A stretch of 64,000 bases of DNA from Sulfuricurvum sp. 17-40-25 (GCA_002282015.1 NCIJ01000003.1:62001-126000); one strand, 5' to 3'; counted from the stretch's first letter, positions 27,172 through 36,559 are shown. The notes: generated by a model from the letters alone, not told the origin. Numbers and translations: made by a program.

Positions 27172-27359
27172 GGCCCAGGCGGGCGTTTTCGCAGCAGCTT
27201 TGGTTCTCAAAGCGTAATTAAGCAGATCGAGCACCCATCCGGCGGCAATCTCTCGCGCTTACGCGCTCAAACGAGACCACCGACACACCAAGGTGACTAC
27301 CGATACCACTAAGTGTATATGTAGAACCCTCAAATGCGATTACTCGCTGCGCCCAGGTA
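27172..27359 (-). ncRNA. ssrS: Probable 6S RNA (RNA polymerase regulator)
   Basis: This non-coding 188-base stretch folds as one long rod on the minus strand. The closing stem contains GGGCG/CGCCC, CGCA/TGCG and GGTTCT/AGAACC. A large, mostly unpaired middle follows. The terminal arm contains ATCG/CGAT, CACCT/GGGTG, CGGTGG/CCGCCG and TCTC/GAGA, with an inner GCGC-GTAA-GCGC hairpin. This rod with a central bubble is the 6S RNA plan, which mimics an open promoter and sequesters sigma70 RNA polymerase in stationary phase. A good -10 box lies just upstream. Position before a purine synthesis gene agrees with what I recall of 6S loci in this group. The SRP RNA tetraloop and tmRNA features are absent. 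Ends are approximate. Confidence 0.72.
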
Positions 27360-27365
27360 GAGATA

Positions 27366-27371
27366 ATTATA
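27366..27371 (-). promoter_or_regulatory. -10 box of the 6S RNA gene
   Basis: TATAAT on the minus strand, about 7 bases before the predicted RNA start. There is no good -35 hexamer at 17 bases. Confidence 0.6.
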
Positions 27372-27403
27372 ACCTCAAAAAGCTTAATATGGATACTACA
27401 ATT

Positions 27404-28045
27404 TCAAGAAGCAGCTATTTTTCGTCCCATTTCAATACAGGAAACCACACTCGCTTCTTGACTCAGTGTCGATTTTATCCCTAATGGAAGCGCTGCTTGG
27501 GTGGTACTACCAATGACAATAACATCATGGGTGGACACAATAGTAGCTCTCTTACAAAAACATTCAATACTTGAGGGTGACGTAAAAATCAGGACACTGT
27601 TTTGTACTATTTCGAGGTCTTTTACCTCGTCATTGCACGTTGTTTCATATAGGATAACTTCATCAACTTCTATTCCCAATTCACGAGCGCGTGAGGGCCA
27701 TGAAGAAGCAATCGTTTTAGGCCGTACATAAAGCCATTTTCCCTGATGGGGCGATAACACTTCTACAATACTCATCCCATATCCTTGAGCTATTTCTATA
27801 TGGCTGGCACCTAATTCTTTTATTACGTTAGCAGTCGATTCACCGACGCACACTATCTTCAATTCAATCCAATCAGGAGAATAATACTGTAACGCTTGAG
27901 CACCTTGTTTGGAAGTCACAATGATCCCTGTATAAAGGGAAAAATCAATATTAGGAGTTAAGAAATGAATGGAAAGAATAGGAATATGAATAACGTCCAT
28001 CGCTTGATCGAATGGAGTTTTAGAAATGAGATAGATGGGGCGCAA
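27404..28045 (-). CDS. hemD: Uroporphyrinogen-III synthase
   Basis: This 213-residue HemD-like protein closes and inverts hydroxymethylbilane to uroporphyrinogen III in heme synthesis. The two-lobe pattern is visible: FLTPNIDFSLYTGIIVTSKQGAQAL, IVCVGESTANVIKELG, WLYVRPKTIAS, VDEVILYETTC, SVLIFTSPSSIECFC, DVIVIGSTTQAAL. These blocks match HemD, whose overall sequence conservation is low. The best start is a TTG at 28045 with AAGGGGAG seven bases upstream. That places it just after the guaA stop; ATG codons further up would lie deep inside guaA. It follows guaA by 13 bases. Confidence 0.85.
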   Translation of the reverse strand: MRPIYLISKTPFDQAMDVIHIPILSIHFLTPNIDFSLYTGIIVTSKQGAQALQYYSPDWIELKIVCVGESTANVIKELGASHIEIAQGYGMSIVEVLSPHQGKWLYVRPKTIASSWPSRARELGIEVDEVILYETTCNDEVKDLEIVQNSVLIFTSPSSIECFCKRATIVSTHDVIVIGSTTQAALPLGIKSTLSQEASVVSCIEMGRKIAAS

Positions 28046-28058
28046 AAGCGTGCTCCCC

Positions 28059-29603
28059 TTATTCCCACTCAATCGTTGCAGGAGGCTTGGAACTGATATC
28101 GTACACAACGCGATTAATACCGTCAACTTCATTGATAATACGACTGCTGATACGCTCTAATAAGGTATGCGGAAGATGTGCAAAGGTTGCTGTCATCCCA
28201 TCAACCGCTTCCACGACACGAACACATACCGTGTTGTCATACGTACGATTATCACCCATAACTCCAACACTCTTGACATTAAGCAATACCGCAAATGCTT
28301 GCCATGTTTTTGCGTAGTAACCGCTTGCTTTGAGCTCATCGAGTAAGATCGCATCCGCTTCACGCAAGATATACAAGTCAGGCTTGTTCACTTCACCCAT
28401 GATACGAATACCAAGACCTGGTCCAGGGAAAGGATGACGATTGACCAAATAATCAGGCAAACCTAGCTCAAGTCCTAGCTTACGCACTTCGTCTTTGAAC
28501 AAATCTCGTAACGGTTCAATAAGATCAAAATCCATCCAATCCGGCAATCCACCGACATTGTGATGGCTTTTAATCGTAACGGATGGACCATTCACCGATA
28601 CCGATTCGATAACGTCTGGGTACAGTGTCCCTTGCGCTAAAAATTTGATGCCATCATGCTTTTTAGCCTCTTGTTCAAACACTTCGATAAACGTGTGCCC
28701 GATGATCTTACGCTTAGTTTCAGGATCCGTCACTCCTGAGAGTTTACCGAGAAAATTCTCAGCTGCATCTGCAACCACTAGAGGTACTTTAAGATGAATT
28801 TTGAAAATATTTTCAACCGATTCGCGCTCGTCTTTACGTAAAAGCCCGTTATCCACAAAGACCGGGATCAACTGATTTCCAATTGCTTCATATAACAATG
28901 CCGCAACAACCGAAGAATCAACACCGCCGCTAAGAGCACAAAGGACTTTTCCATCCCCTACTTGCGCACGGATTTTGACGATTTGTTCTTTGAGAAAATG
29001 GCCCATGTCCCATTTTTCGGTGATACCACAAATTTTGCGTGCAAAATTACGAAGCATCAGATATCCCTCTTCTGAGTGGTTGACCTCAGGGTGATATTGC
29101 ATCGCATAAATACGGCGTGTCTCATCTGCGATTGCTGCATATGGAGAATTGGCAGAGTGTGCAATCGGAGAAAAACCTTCTGGTAAAACATCCACTTTAT
29201 CTGAGTGACTCATCCAAGCAATACGCTCGTCTTCACACTCATCAAAAAGGGGAGATTTTTTGGTTTGATCAATAAACAGCTCCGCTTTACCATACTCATG
29301 ATGATCACTGCGGATAACTGAACCGCCAAAATCTGCGGCAATACGCTGCATACCATAACAGATTCCTAAAACAGGTATTCCCATCGTATAGACACCCTGG
29401 TCCACTTCATAGGCATCTTTATTGTAAACAGACGAGGGACCACCACTTAATACAATCCCTTTTGGATTTTTAGCAACAATTGCTGCTAGTTTCGTATGAT
29501 AGGGCAAAACTTCACAATAAATTTTTTCTTCGCGTAAACGGCGTGCAATCAACTGAGTGTACTGGGAGCCGAAATCAAGGACGATAATACTGACTTCTTT
29601 CAC
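28059..29603 (-). CDS. guaA: GMP synthase (glutamine-hydrolysing)
   Basis: This 514-residue enzyme amidates XMP to GMP. The N-terminal class I glutamine amidotransferase (about 1-195) has [18 protein letters not shown] with the catalytic Cys and the YHPEVNHSE His-Glu. The ATP pyrophosphatase domain (about 200-385) has the P-loop [17 protein letters not shown], and the C-terminal dimerisation domain ends [18 protein letters not shown]. The start codon is GTG at 29603 with AAAGG upstream. Length and motifs are normal. It forms an operon with hemD. Confidence 0.97.
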   Translation of the reverse strand: MKEVSIIVLDFGSQYTQLIARRLREEKIYCEVLPYHTKLAAIVAKNPKGIVLSGGPSSVYNKDAYEVDQGVYTMGIPVLGICYGMQRIAADFGGSVIRSDHHEYGKAELFIDQTKKSPLFDECEDERIAWMSHSDKVDVLPEGFSPIAHSANSPYAAIADETRRIYAMQYHPEVNHSEEGYLMLRNFARKICGITEKWDMGHFLKEQIVKIRAQVGDGKVLCALSGGVDSSVVAALLYEAIGNQLIPVFVDNGLLRKDERESVENIFKIHLKVPLVVADAAENFLGKLSGVTDPETKRKIIGHTFIEVFEQEAKKHDGIKFLAQGTLYPDVIESVSVNGPSVTIKSHHNVGGLPDWMDFDLIEPLRDLFKDEVRKLGLELGLPDYLVNRHPFPGPGLGIRIMGEVNKPDLYILREADAILLDELKASGYYAKTWQAFAVLLNVKSVGVMGDNRTYDNTVCVRVVEAVDGMTATFAHLPHTLLERISSRIINEVDGINRVVYDISSKPPATIEWE

Positions 29604-29640
29604 GGATGAGCCTTTGAGTAGAGATAGTTAGGAGGGATAA

Positions 29641-29666
29641 GTACCCTTTGGATTGTGAAAGGATAC
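29641..29666. terminator. Weak hairpin between nhaD and guaA
   Basis: Arms GTACCCTTT and AAAGGATAC (8 of 9 pairs) with an 8-base loop lie in the 81-base gap. There is no clear U-tract, so it may be an attenuating or regulatory hairpin in the guaA leader instead. Confidence 0.35.
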
Positions 29667-29684
29667 TCTAAAGATATTTAGCCC

Positions 29685-31013
29685 TTAATAAAACCCTAAA
29701 ACGATAAACTGGACATACCATACGCCAAGAGAGACCATATAACCGATCAATACCGTCCATGCAAGTCGAATATGAGAGGAAAACGTATAAATACCGGCCA
29801 TTTTTCCCATCACTCCAACACCAGCAGCACTTCCAAAACTGATCAATGATCCTCCGATACCGGCTGTCATGGTGACCAACATCCATTGTGCCTGATCCAA
29901 TGCAGGGTTTGCTTTTAGTACTGCCGACATCACCGGCACATTATCTACAATAGCCGATAAAAAACCGACTCCAATGTTCACTATTGTCGGATTGAAAATT
30001 TCATACAATTTTGCTGCATATTCCAAAAATCCAATAAAGTGCAATGCACCTACAGCTGCCAAAATACCAAAGAAAAAGAGAAGAGTATTGTTCTCAATCT
30101 TACTCATCGCTAAAAAAATACTGACATCTTGCTTGTGGTTCTTTTTGAGAAAATACATGTAAAGCTGTAAAAGGGATAACCCAAACAGCATACCCCACAT
30201 CGGAGGTAAATGCATCACCTGTTTTCCTACAACGGCCAGTGCGATGGTCAATGCTCCAAAAGCAACAATCATCTTACCCCCTTTGAGGATTTCAATTTTA
30301 TTGGCTACTTCAATATCCCCATCTTTATTTGGATCCAAATCGGGAACATACCGACTCAATAAATAAGCAGTGATCAGCCATCCTAAAAATGCTGCTGGGA
30401 AAAGATACAAAAACTCAACAAAACTCCCTTTTTCAGCGGTCCAGACCATCAAGGTTGTAATGTCTCCAAACGGGCTCCACGCGCCTCCAGCATTTGCCGC
30501 AACAACCACATTAATAGCACTGGGGATCAAAAATTCTTTATCTTTTTCATTGATTGTCAACAATACGGTTGAAAGGATCAATGCAGTTGTCAGATTATCC
30601 GCAACCGGCGATATAAAAAACGCTAACACTCCCGTAATCCAAAAAAGTTCCCGGTAGCTGTACCCCTTGGCAATTAGTTTCGTTCTAAGCGCACTAAAAA
30701 CACCTCGTTCGATCAACGCTTCTATATAGGTCATCGCGACAAATAAGAAAAAGAAGATCTCAGCGATTTCTAAGATCAAATGATCGATTGCATGTTCAAA
30801 AGGGGTAAAACTCAAACCTTCAATTGCGTAATATAACCCAATCAGTACAAACATAAACGTCCCTACAAAAAGAGCAGGCTTAGCTTTGTCAATATGATAG
30901 TTTTCTTCCGTAGCTATAAAATAATATCCTATGATAAATACTGCCAATAAAAGCCAACCAAAAGGGTGCCCTACAAAATTCATAGCAGCCGCTTGGGAAA
31001 CTTCCGTCGTCAT
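29685..31013 (-). CDS. nhaD: NhaD-type Na+/H+ antiporter
   Basis: This 442-residue inner membrane protein has 11-13 hydrophobic segments. It fits the NhaD branch of the ion transporter superfamily: YIEALIERGVFSALRTKLIAKGYSYRELFWITG, FFISPVADNLTTALILSTVLL, NVVVAANAGGAWSPFGDITTLMVW and a final SAIVDNVPVMSAVLK with GIGGSLISFGSAAGVGVMG. It exchanges external protons for cytoplasmic sodium or lithium, giving pH and salt control. Its start overlaps the nadB stop by 4 bases (ATGA). It may use the weak hairpin at 29.6 kb as terminator. Confidence 0.93.
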   Translation of the reverse strand: MTTEVSQAAAMNFVGHPFGWLLLAVFIIGYYFIATEENYHIDKAKPALFVGTFMFVLIGLYYAIEGLSFTPFEHAIDHLILEIAEIFFFLFVAMTYIEALIERGVFSALRTKLIAKGYSYRELFWITGVLAFFISPVADNLTTALILSTVLLTINEKDKEFLIPSAINVVVAANAGGAWSPFGDITTLMVWTAEKGSFVEFLYLFPAAFLGWLITAYLLSRYVPDLDPNKDGDIEVANKIEILKGGKMIVAFGALTIALAVVGKQVMHLPPMWGMLFGLSLLQLYMYFLKKNHKQDVSIFLAMSKIENNTLLFFFGILAAVGALHFIGFLEYAAKLYEIFNPTIVNIGVGFLSAIVDNVPVMSAVLKANPALDQAQWMLVTMTAGIGGSLISFGSAAGVGVMGKMAGIYTFSSHIRLAWTVLIGYMVSLGVWYVQFIVLGFY

Positions 31014-32497
31014 TTACTATTTCCTTCTTGAACTATATAATGGACCCCTATGGATTCGGTTCGTTTCAATGCCGATTCGATAATGCACTTTGCACTCAAT
31101 AAACGTAAAAGAAGCAAGCGTCCGACTGGTTCATCCAACATCGCTTTGACCGTATCCAAAGCACTGTTCAGGCCTGTATTGGTACGAACAATAGAGACTT
31201 TTTCCCACATGATTTTACGCAACAGATCTTTTTTCTCTTTGTCTGATGACAGCTCTAAAACATCATCACCTATAGCAAAGGGTTCAGAGCATCCTTGCGT
31301 AGGTATTTGGACGATACTGTTAGCCACTTTCACGGCAAATACAAGTCCCTCAAGCAGTGAATTACTGGCAAGACGGTTTGCACCATGCACTCCTGTGCAT
31401 GCTGCTTCTCCAATGACGTACAGTCTCTGCACGCCTGGAACTTTTCCCTCTAGATCGCTTTTAATTCCTCCAACGGAATAGTGAAATGCAGGAGAAATCG
31501 GCACTCTGTCTTTGGGCATTTGATAGCCAAAATCATTTAATGCTTTAAATATATTTGGGAAACGCTCTTGAAAATACTCTTTATCAAAATGCTCACACGA
31601 AAGATAGACTTGGCTTGAGGTTCGCTGTTTGTAATCAAAGATCGCGCGGCTTACAATATCACGCGGTGCCATTTCTCCACGTTCATCGTATTCATATAAA
31701 AAGCGATAGCCATTCTCATCAACAATCCACGCCCCCTCACCTCTCAGCGCTTCAGAAAGCAGCTGTTTACGTGCCCCGCTGTTACTCACAAAAACCGTAG
31801 GATGAAACTGTATCATCTCCATGTTTTCAAGTGCAATCCCTTTTTCCAAACAGATCCCATGGATATCCGCGCTGATAGTATGGGCGTTGGTGTGGTATTC
31901 GTACAGCGATCCGACACCGCCACTGGCGATGACCACGTGTTTGGCTTCAATGATACGACGTTTACCCTGACTGATGACTTCAACACCGCAGCAAGCTCCA
32001 TCGTGAATCAGAAGATCAACCACAGTTGCGTCCGACAACATCGGATGAGGGTTTTGCTGCAGTAAAAAGAAATGCAAATGGCGCCCTGTCGCATCTCCAC
32101 CTGCATGTAAAATACGGTTGCGTGAATGAGCCGCTTCTTTGGTATACAAGAGATTACCTTGGACATCCGTATCAAATTCAAAACCACGTTTAATTAGATC
32201 TTGAATAATCCCTTGCGAACTCTCACTCATCAAACGTACCGCATTAGCATCACACATACCAGAACCCGCATCCAACGTATCTTTGATATGCAGATCAATA
32301 TCTGCATCATCGTACGCAGTCGTTACTCCGCCTTGCGCATAATAGGTATTACACTCCCACGGATGAGACTTATTAATCAACAAGACTTTAAGCGTTTTAG
32401 GAAGGTTCAGTGCGGCATACAAGCCTGCTATTCCTGAACCAATAATGACAACATCATAGCGCAACGGTTGAGCCTTTATCGTTAGTTTGTTTTTCAT
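31010..32497 (-). CDS. nadB: L-aspartate oxidase
   Basis: This 495-residue flavoenzyme oxidises L-aspartate to iminoaspartate for NAD synthesis. The FAD motif DVVIIGSGIAGLYAALNL is followed by NTYYAQGGVTTAYDDADID, the active-site HAGGDATGRHLH, and GEAACTGVHGANRLASNSLLEGLVFA near 350. The start is uncertain. The ATG at 32497 has no good Shine-Dalgarno, and a TTG 33 bases downstream has AAAGG before it. Both starts lie inside the lptM-like frame, so the two genes overlap by about 44 bases. The 4-base overlap with nhaD suggests one transcript. The reduced C-terminal tail is slightly short compared with E. coli NadB (540). Confidence 0.93.
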   Translation of the reverse strand: MKNKLTIKAQPLRYDVVIIGSGIAGLYAALNLPKTLKVLLINKSHPWECNTYYAQGGVTTAYDDADIDLHIKDTLDAGSGMCDANAVRLMSESSQGIIQDLIKRGFEFDTDVQGNLLYTKEAAHSRNRILHAGGDATGRHLHFFLLQQNPHPMLSDATVVDLLIHDGACCGVEVISQGKRRIIEAKHVVIASGGVGSLYEYHTNAHTISADIHGICLEKGIALENMEMIQFHPTVFVSNSGARKQLLSEALRGEGAWIVDENGYRFLYEYDERGEMAPRDIVSRAIFDYKQRTSSQVYLSCEHFDKEYFQERFPNIFKALNDFGYQMPKDRVPISPAFHYSVGGIKSDLEGKVPGVQRLYVIGEAACTGVHGANRLASNSLLEGLVFAVKVANSIVQIPTQGCSEPFAIGDDVLELSSDKEKKDLLRKIMWEKVSIVRTNTGLNSALDTVKAMLDEPVGRLLLLRLLSAKCIIESALKRTESIGVHYIVQEGNSK

Positions 32498-32582
32498 GAT
32501 ATGGAGGTGCTTTATACCCACATCCACTCAAACTTACCAGTAATGCGGCATTTATAAAAGCAATTGCCAATAATTTTGTCAT
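32454..32582 (-). CDS. lptM: LptM-like small lipoprotein
   Basis: This 42-residue lipoprotein overlaps the start of nadB in another frame. A hydrophobic signal (LLAIAFINAALLVSLSGC) ends in the lipobox LSGC at Cys 21, followed directly by GYKAPPYH, close to the GCGLKGPLY hallmark of LptM/YifL. In E. coli LptM helps mature LptD disulfides; the same role here would fit the lptD gene at 23-25 kb, but that is inference. AGGGAATAAG precedes the ATG. Its stop (TGA) lies 44 bases into nadB if nadB starts at 32497. It is easily missed because of its length. The lipoprotein call is strong; the family call is moderate. Confidence 0.75.
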   Translation of the reverse strand: MTKLLAIAFINAALLVSLSGCGYKAPPYHEKQTNDKGSTVAL

Positions 32583-32615
32583 CTTATTCCCTGTACCTAT
32601 TTTCATTAGGGATGG

Positions 32616-32621
32616 TATAAT
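32616..32621 (+). promoter_or_regulatory. -10 box of uvrC
   Basis: TATAAT 33 bases before the uvrC ATG in the 71-base divergent gap shared with the lptM-like gene. No clear -35. Confidence 0.55.
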
Positions 32622-32653
32622 AGCTACCATAAATTATTGATTAAGACCAAGTT

Positions 32654-34462
32654 ATGATTGAAAAAATACGCTCATTGCCACATTGTGCCGGTATCTACCA
32701 ATACCTGGATGCCAAAGGGCGTATTCTCTACGTTGGAAAAGCCAAAGACCTCTCCAAAAGAGTCAAAAGCTATTTTAATCTAACCCCATCTCTTACGCCA
32801 AAGACAACCTTATCATTACGCATCCAAAAAATGCTCCATGAAACATCCTCACTGCATTACCTCATCGTGGAAAATGAACATGATGCCCTGATTTTGGAAA
32901 ACTCTCTAATCAAACAACTCAAACCCAAATACAATATTCTATTACGGGATGACAAGACGTATCCCTATATCTATGTCAATTTAGAGGAGCAATACCCTCG
33001 GTTTGACATTACCCGTAAAATCATTAAAGGTAAATCGATACGCTATTTTGGCCCTTTCTCGACAGGAGCACGTGATATTCTGGATTCTTTGTATGAATTA
33101 CTTCCCCTTGTGCAAAAGAAAAGTTGTCTAAAAGGTAAAAAAGCGTGTTTATACTACCAGATGGATCAATGTCTAGGGCCCTGTGAGTTCCCCGTTGACC
33201 AAGAACAGTACCAAGAGATGGTAAATACCGCTGCTAAATGGGTGGCCAATAAAGAGCTTCTGATTCCAAAGCTTCGTACTAAGATGGAGTTCTATGCCGA
33301 AGAACTGCGTTTTGAAGAAGCAAAAGCCTTGCGGGATCGATTAGAGCGCATCGGACGCAGTACCGAACATTCCCAAATAGACCTGGCCTCCAACGAAGTC
33401 TACGATATTTTTGCCATTGCGACCAATGAACTGCGCGGATGTATCGTACGCTTGTTTATTCGTGAGGGAAAAATCGCATCCAGCAGCCACGACTTTTTTG
33501 CAGCAAACGATCAATACTCGCGTGATGAAGCCTATGAACGAGCACTTGTCAACTATTACGGCAACGAAAAGCCTCCTATTATTGCACCCATCTTACTGCA
33601 TGACTCGTTTGAATCGCAAGATTGGGTGGCAGAGCACTTAAGCCAACTGTTTGAGAAAAAAGCCTCCATAACGGTCCCAAAACAGGGAATCAAAAAAGAG
33701 CTTACGGCCTTGGCAAACATCAATGCACTCGAACTGCTCAAATCCCCTCAAAATGATAAAAGCACTTTACTAGAAGGGATTGCCGAACTCTTTCATCTTG
33801 AACATATTCCTCATCGCATTGAAGCATTTGATAACTCTCACTTTGCAGGGCAAGCGACAGTGGGTGCCATGATCGCTTACAGTAATGGCAGCTTTGACAA
33901 AAAAGGGTACCGCACCTATCATCTCGAACATAAAGACGAATATTCCCAAATGCGGGAGATGCTGACCCGCAGGATCAAAGGATTCGACTCCAATCCCCCT
34001 CCTGATTTATGGGTGATTGACGGAGGAGAAACCTTACGTTCACTTGCCATGGAACTACTGCATTCAAGTGGTACCCTCATCGATGTCATCGGTATCAGCA
34101 AAGAAAAAGTGGATGCAAAAGCGCACAGGGCAAAGGGTTCTGCCAAAGACATAGTTCACAGCAATCAAGGTATTTTCAGACTGGACACCGACGATAAACG
34201 GCTTCAATTTATCCAATTACTGCGAGACGAATCCCATCGATGCGCCATAACCTTTCATAAAAAAAGTAAGCTCAAAGAAGACCAAAGCTCCACACTTTTA
34301 ACCATACCCGGCATCACCCCAGGAAAAATCCAAAAATTAGTGACCTACTACGGAACCTTTGATGCCATAGCAAAAGCCGATTTTAAAACCCTGCAAGAGC
34401 TTATTGGAACATCCGGAGCTAAAAATGTTCATAATTATTATAATTTGCCAAAATCTCAGTAA
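32654..34462 (+). CDS. uvrC: Excinuclease ABC subunit C
   Basis: This 602-residue endonuclease makes the dual incisions of nucleotide excision repair. The GIY-YIG nuclease (about 8-90) begins CAGIYQYLDAKGRILYVGKAKDLSKRV. The UVR motif near 200-235 contains YAEELRFEEAKALRDRLERI. The RNase H-like 5' nuclease (about 365-535) has IEAFDNSHFAGQATVGAMI and LWVIDGGETL. A helix-hairpin-helix tail has LLTIPGITPGKIQKLVTYYG. Cysteines in KKSCLKGKKACLYYQMDQCLGPC form the usual cluster site. No strong Shine-Dalgarno precedes the ATG. A 66-base gap separates it from the PAS gene. Confidence 0.96.
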   Translation: MIEKIRSLPHCAGIYQYLDAKGRILYVGKAKDLSKRVKSYFNLTPSLTPKTTLSLRIQKMLHETSSLHYLIVENEHDALILENSLIKQLKPKYNILLRDDKTYPYIYVNLEEQYPRFDITRKIIKGKSIRYFGPFSTGARDILDSLYELLPLVQKKSCLKGKKACLYYQMDQCLGPCEFPVDQEQYQEMVNTAAKWVANKELLIPKLRTKMEFYAEELRFEEAKALRDRLERIGRSTEHSQIDLASNEVYDIFAIATNELRGCIVRLFIREGKIASSSHDFFAANDQYSRDEAYERALVNYYGNEKPPIIAPILLHDSFESQDWVAEHLSQLFEKKASITVPKQGIKKELTALANINALELLKSPQNDKSTLLEGIAELFHLEHIPHRIEAFDNSHFAGQATVGAMIAYSNGSFDKKGYRTYHLEHKDEYSQMREMLTRRIKGFDSNPPPDLWVIDGGETLRSLAMELLHSSGTLIDVIGISKEKVDAKAHRAKGSAKDIVHSNQGIFRLDTDDKRLQFIQLLRDESHRCAITFHKKSKLKEDQSSTLLTIPGITPGKIQKLVTYYGTFDAIAKADFKTLQELIGTSGAKNVHNYYNLPKSQ

Positions 34463-34528
34463 TCTTTTACCTTCTTTATGCCATATTCCTATACTTGTGT
34501 TTATAGTGCTATTAATTAAGGAGTTTTT

Positions 34529-34942
34529 ATGGATAGACCCTATCCTGTCGATGAAGAATATTTTTTTGACGGACGTGCCATTGTGAGTGAAACCGACCTA
34601 AAAGGGGTCATTACGTTTGCTAATCGACGTTTTTGTGAAATTTCCGGCTATAGCGCCAAAGAATTAGTAGGAGAAGCTCACAATATCATCCGCCATCCCG
34701 ATATGCCAAAAGCAGCTTTTGCTCAATTATGGAAAACTATTTTATCCGGTACTATTTGGCATGGATTGGTCAAAAATCTTCGTAAAGACGGAAAGTATTA
34801 TTGGGTTGATACCGAAGTCTCTCCTATCTATGATACGGATGGCACTGTCAAAGGGTACATGGCAGCTCGTAAGCCGGCTTCCCGTAGAAACATCGAAGAA
34901 ACTGTACTTCTCTATCAAGAAATGATTGCAAAAGAAAGCTAA
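34529..34942 (+). CDS. Aer-type PAS domain protein
   Basis: This 137-residue cytoplasmic protein consists of one PAS domain closely following the Aer/CetB pattern: ETDLKGVITFANRRFCEISGY, AHNIIRHPDMPKAAFAQLW, IWHGLVKNLRKDGKYYWVD and GYMAARKPASRRNIEE. In Aer-like proteins this domain binds FAD and senses redox state or energy. There is no output domain, so it must signal by protein contact, as CetB does with CetA; here the HPt and kinase genes follow directly. TTAAGGAG lies upstream of the ATG. It is first in a four-gene plus-strand run with gaps of 12-14 bases. Confidence 0.88.
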   Translation: MDRPYPVDEEYFFDGRAIVSETDLKGVITFANRRFCEISGYSAKELVGEAHNIIRHPDMPKAAFAQLWKTILSGTIWHGLVKNLRKDGKYYWVDTEVSPIYDTDGTVKGYMAARKPASRRNIEETVLLYQEMIAKES

Positions 34943-34954
34943 AAAGGAGAAAAG

Positions 34955-36547
34955 GTGTTACTTTATAACCATAAACAAGAATTTATTGGTATAGACGATG
35001 AAGGTTTACAACTTCTCAATTATGCTTCACTAGAAGAACTCTTAAGCGTTTGCTCCGATGTTGCCGATCTTTTTGCCAACGAACCGGGATATATCCATAA
35101 TTTTAAAAGCTTCGGATGGATCGATTTTCTCCTGCATGCCGATTCGGATGCATCCAGCGCGATTGTACATGGAAACGGACGGACATTTAGCTGCCAACTG
35201 AGGGTTACTTCCTTTCATTTATGCGCTCAACCCGGTGAGAATGGGTACAGTATCGAGATGTCCCAGATCAAAAGTATCAGTGGTGAAGAAATTAAACCGC
35301 ATGCTATTACGCCAAAAACACCTACTAAAGAGTTTGCCCCACCAAGTGAACCTACACAAACGCTCCAAACAGCTCCACTACCTGATTACACACACCTCGC
35401 TGCAACACAGTTAAGTGAACCCACACTTTTTGATATTCCAAAAACACAGCCCACATCTCTCGATGATACGGATGATATTTATGCTTCGCTAATGGCTCCA
35501 TTAAGCGATGAAGAACTTGATTCTTACCCAGAGGAACCTGTACTAAAGTCTGTAGAACCAATAGATGAATCCATCCAGACTCCTGTTGCAGTTGTTGAGC
35601 GTCCAATGCTTGGAAGTACCCAATATTCCAAGGAAGAAAAAGGATACCTCTCCCATCATAAAGTCGATAGTTCTTATATATACGATCCCAATGTTGCTGC
35701 TAATGAGCTTGGCCTTCCTGTGGACTTGATTGAAGAGTTTATCGGTGACTTTATCCAGCAATCTCATGATTTTAAAGATGAACTCTTTGAGTCTGCACTC
35801 AAAAGCGATATCAACACCTTACACATTCTTTCTCATAAACTCAAAGGAGTTGCTGCCAACTTGCGCGTTGAAAATGCTTTTGAAACTCTTAGTGTAATCA
35901 ACAGCTCAACGGACCCCGTCGAAATTGAAGCCAATCTCAAATACTACTATGCCCTTATCGCAAAACTAGAAGGCAAAGAGATTTTAGATATCCAAGATTC
36001 ACCTTTAGAAAAACAAGAAGCAATCAAACCTGCTACACCTATTGTTCCTGAACCTGTTGAGGATATTTATGAATTTGCACTCAAACAAAATGAAGATGAA
36101 TCGCTTTTAGTACATCTCAATGATATCGATTTAGAAGATGAGCTGTCCGCTGATGTACAAGAAGAAGTTCCCTTTAAAAAAGAACTTTTAGAATTAGAAG
36201 ATGAGTCTGTAGAAGCTGTTCCAACTGAAAAAACAAGTACAGTACCACCACTGCACTACGATCTACAAACAGTTGCAGGAGCACTTGGCATGGAGCCTGC
36301 TTTTATGGAAGAACTGCTCCACGATTATAAGACAGATGCTTCCGCCATGAACGCTACTATCATACAAGCCATCAAATCGTTTGATACCCACACATGGAGA
36401 AGCAGTGCGGCTAAGCTAAAAGGGATTAGTGACAATTTACGTCTTACCGAGATATCCGACGAGCTTGCTATCTTATCTATTACCAATGATGCACAGGAAG
36501 CCAAGAAATCTTTTCTACGCCTTTCAAGCTATCTTGATCAACTTTAA
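34955..36547 (+). CDS. Tandem HPt protein (one intact, one His-less)
   Basis: This 530-residue protein starts with a PAS-like fold (about 1-110) and a long, acidic, Pro-rich linker (about 115-220). A histidine phosphotransfer domain follows (about 240-330: DLIEEFIGDFIQQSHDFKDE, LSHKLKGVAANLRVENAFETL), with phospho-acceptor His 294. After another acidic linker comes a second HPt-like domain (about 425-525: FMEELLHDYKTDASAMNATI, SSAAKLKGISDNLRL), where Ala 486 replaces the His. The start is GTG with AAAAAGGAG before it. It is probably the relay between the receiver of the hybrid kinase and the single-domain receiver downstream; the second domain may act as a docking or inhibitory decoy. Confidence 0.82.
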   Translation: MLLYNHKQEFIGIDDEGLQLLNYASLEELLSVCSDVADLFANEPGYIHNFKSFGWIDFLLHADSDASSAIVHGNGRTFSCQLRVTSFHLCAQPGENGYSIEMSQIKSISGEEIKPHAITPKTPTKEFAPPSEPTQTLQTAPLPDYTHLAATQLSEPTLFDIPKTQPTSLDDTDDIYASLMAPLSDEELDSYPEEPVLKSVEPIDESIQTPVAVVERPMLGSTQYSKEEKGYLSHHKVDSSYIYDPNVAANELGLPVDLIEEFIGDFIQQSHDFKDELFESALKSDINTLHILSHKLKGVAANLRVENAFETLSVINSSTDPVEIEANLKYYYALIAKLEGKEILDIQDSPLEKQEAIKPATPIVPEPVEDIYEFALKQNEDESLLVHLNDIDLEDELSADVQEEVPFKKELLELEDESVEAVPTEKTSTVPPLHYDLQTVAGALGMEPAFMEELLHDYKTDASAMNATIIQAIKSFDTHTWRSSAAKLKGISDNLRLTEISDELAILSITNDAQEAKKSFLRLSSYLDQL

Positions 36548-36559
36548 GAGGAATTCATT

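Noticed and set aside
27172-27359. Alternative identities (SRP RNA, tmRNA, RNase P RNA) for the RNA before purD
   Set aside because: The SRP apical loop sequence, a tRNA-like end with tag reading frame, and the conserved RNase P core are not visible; the rod with central bubble fits 6S best.
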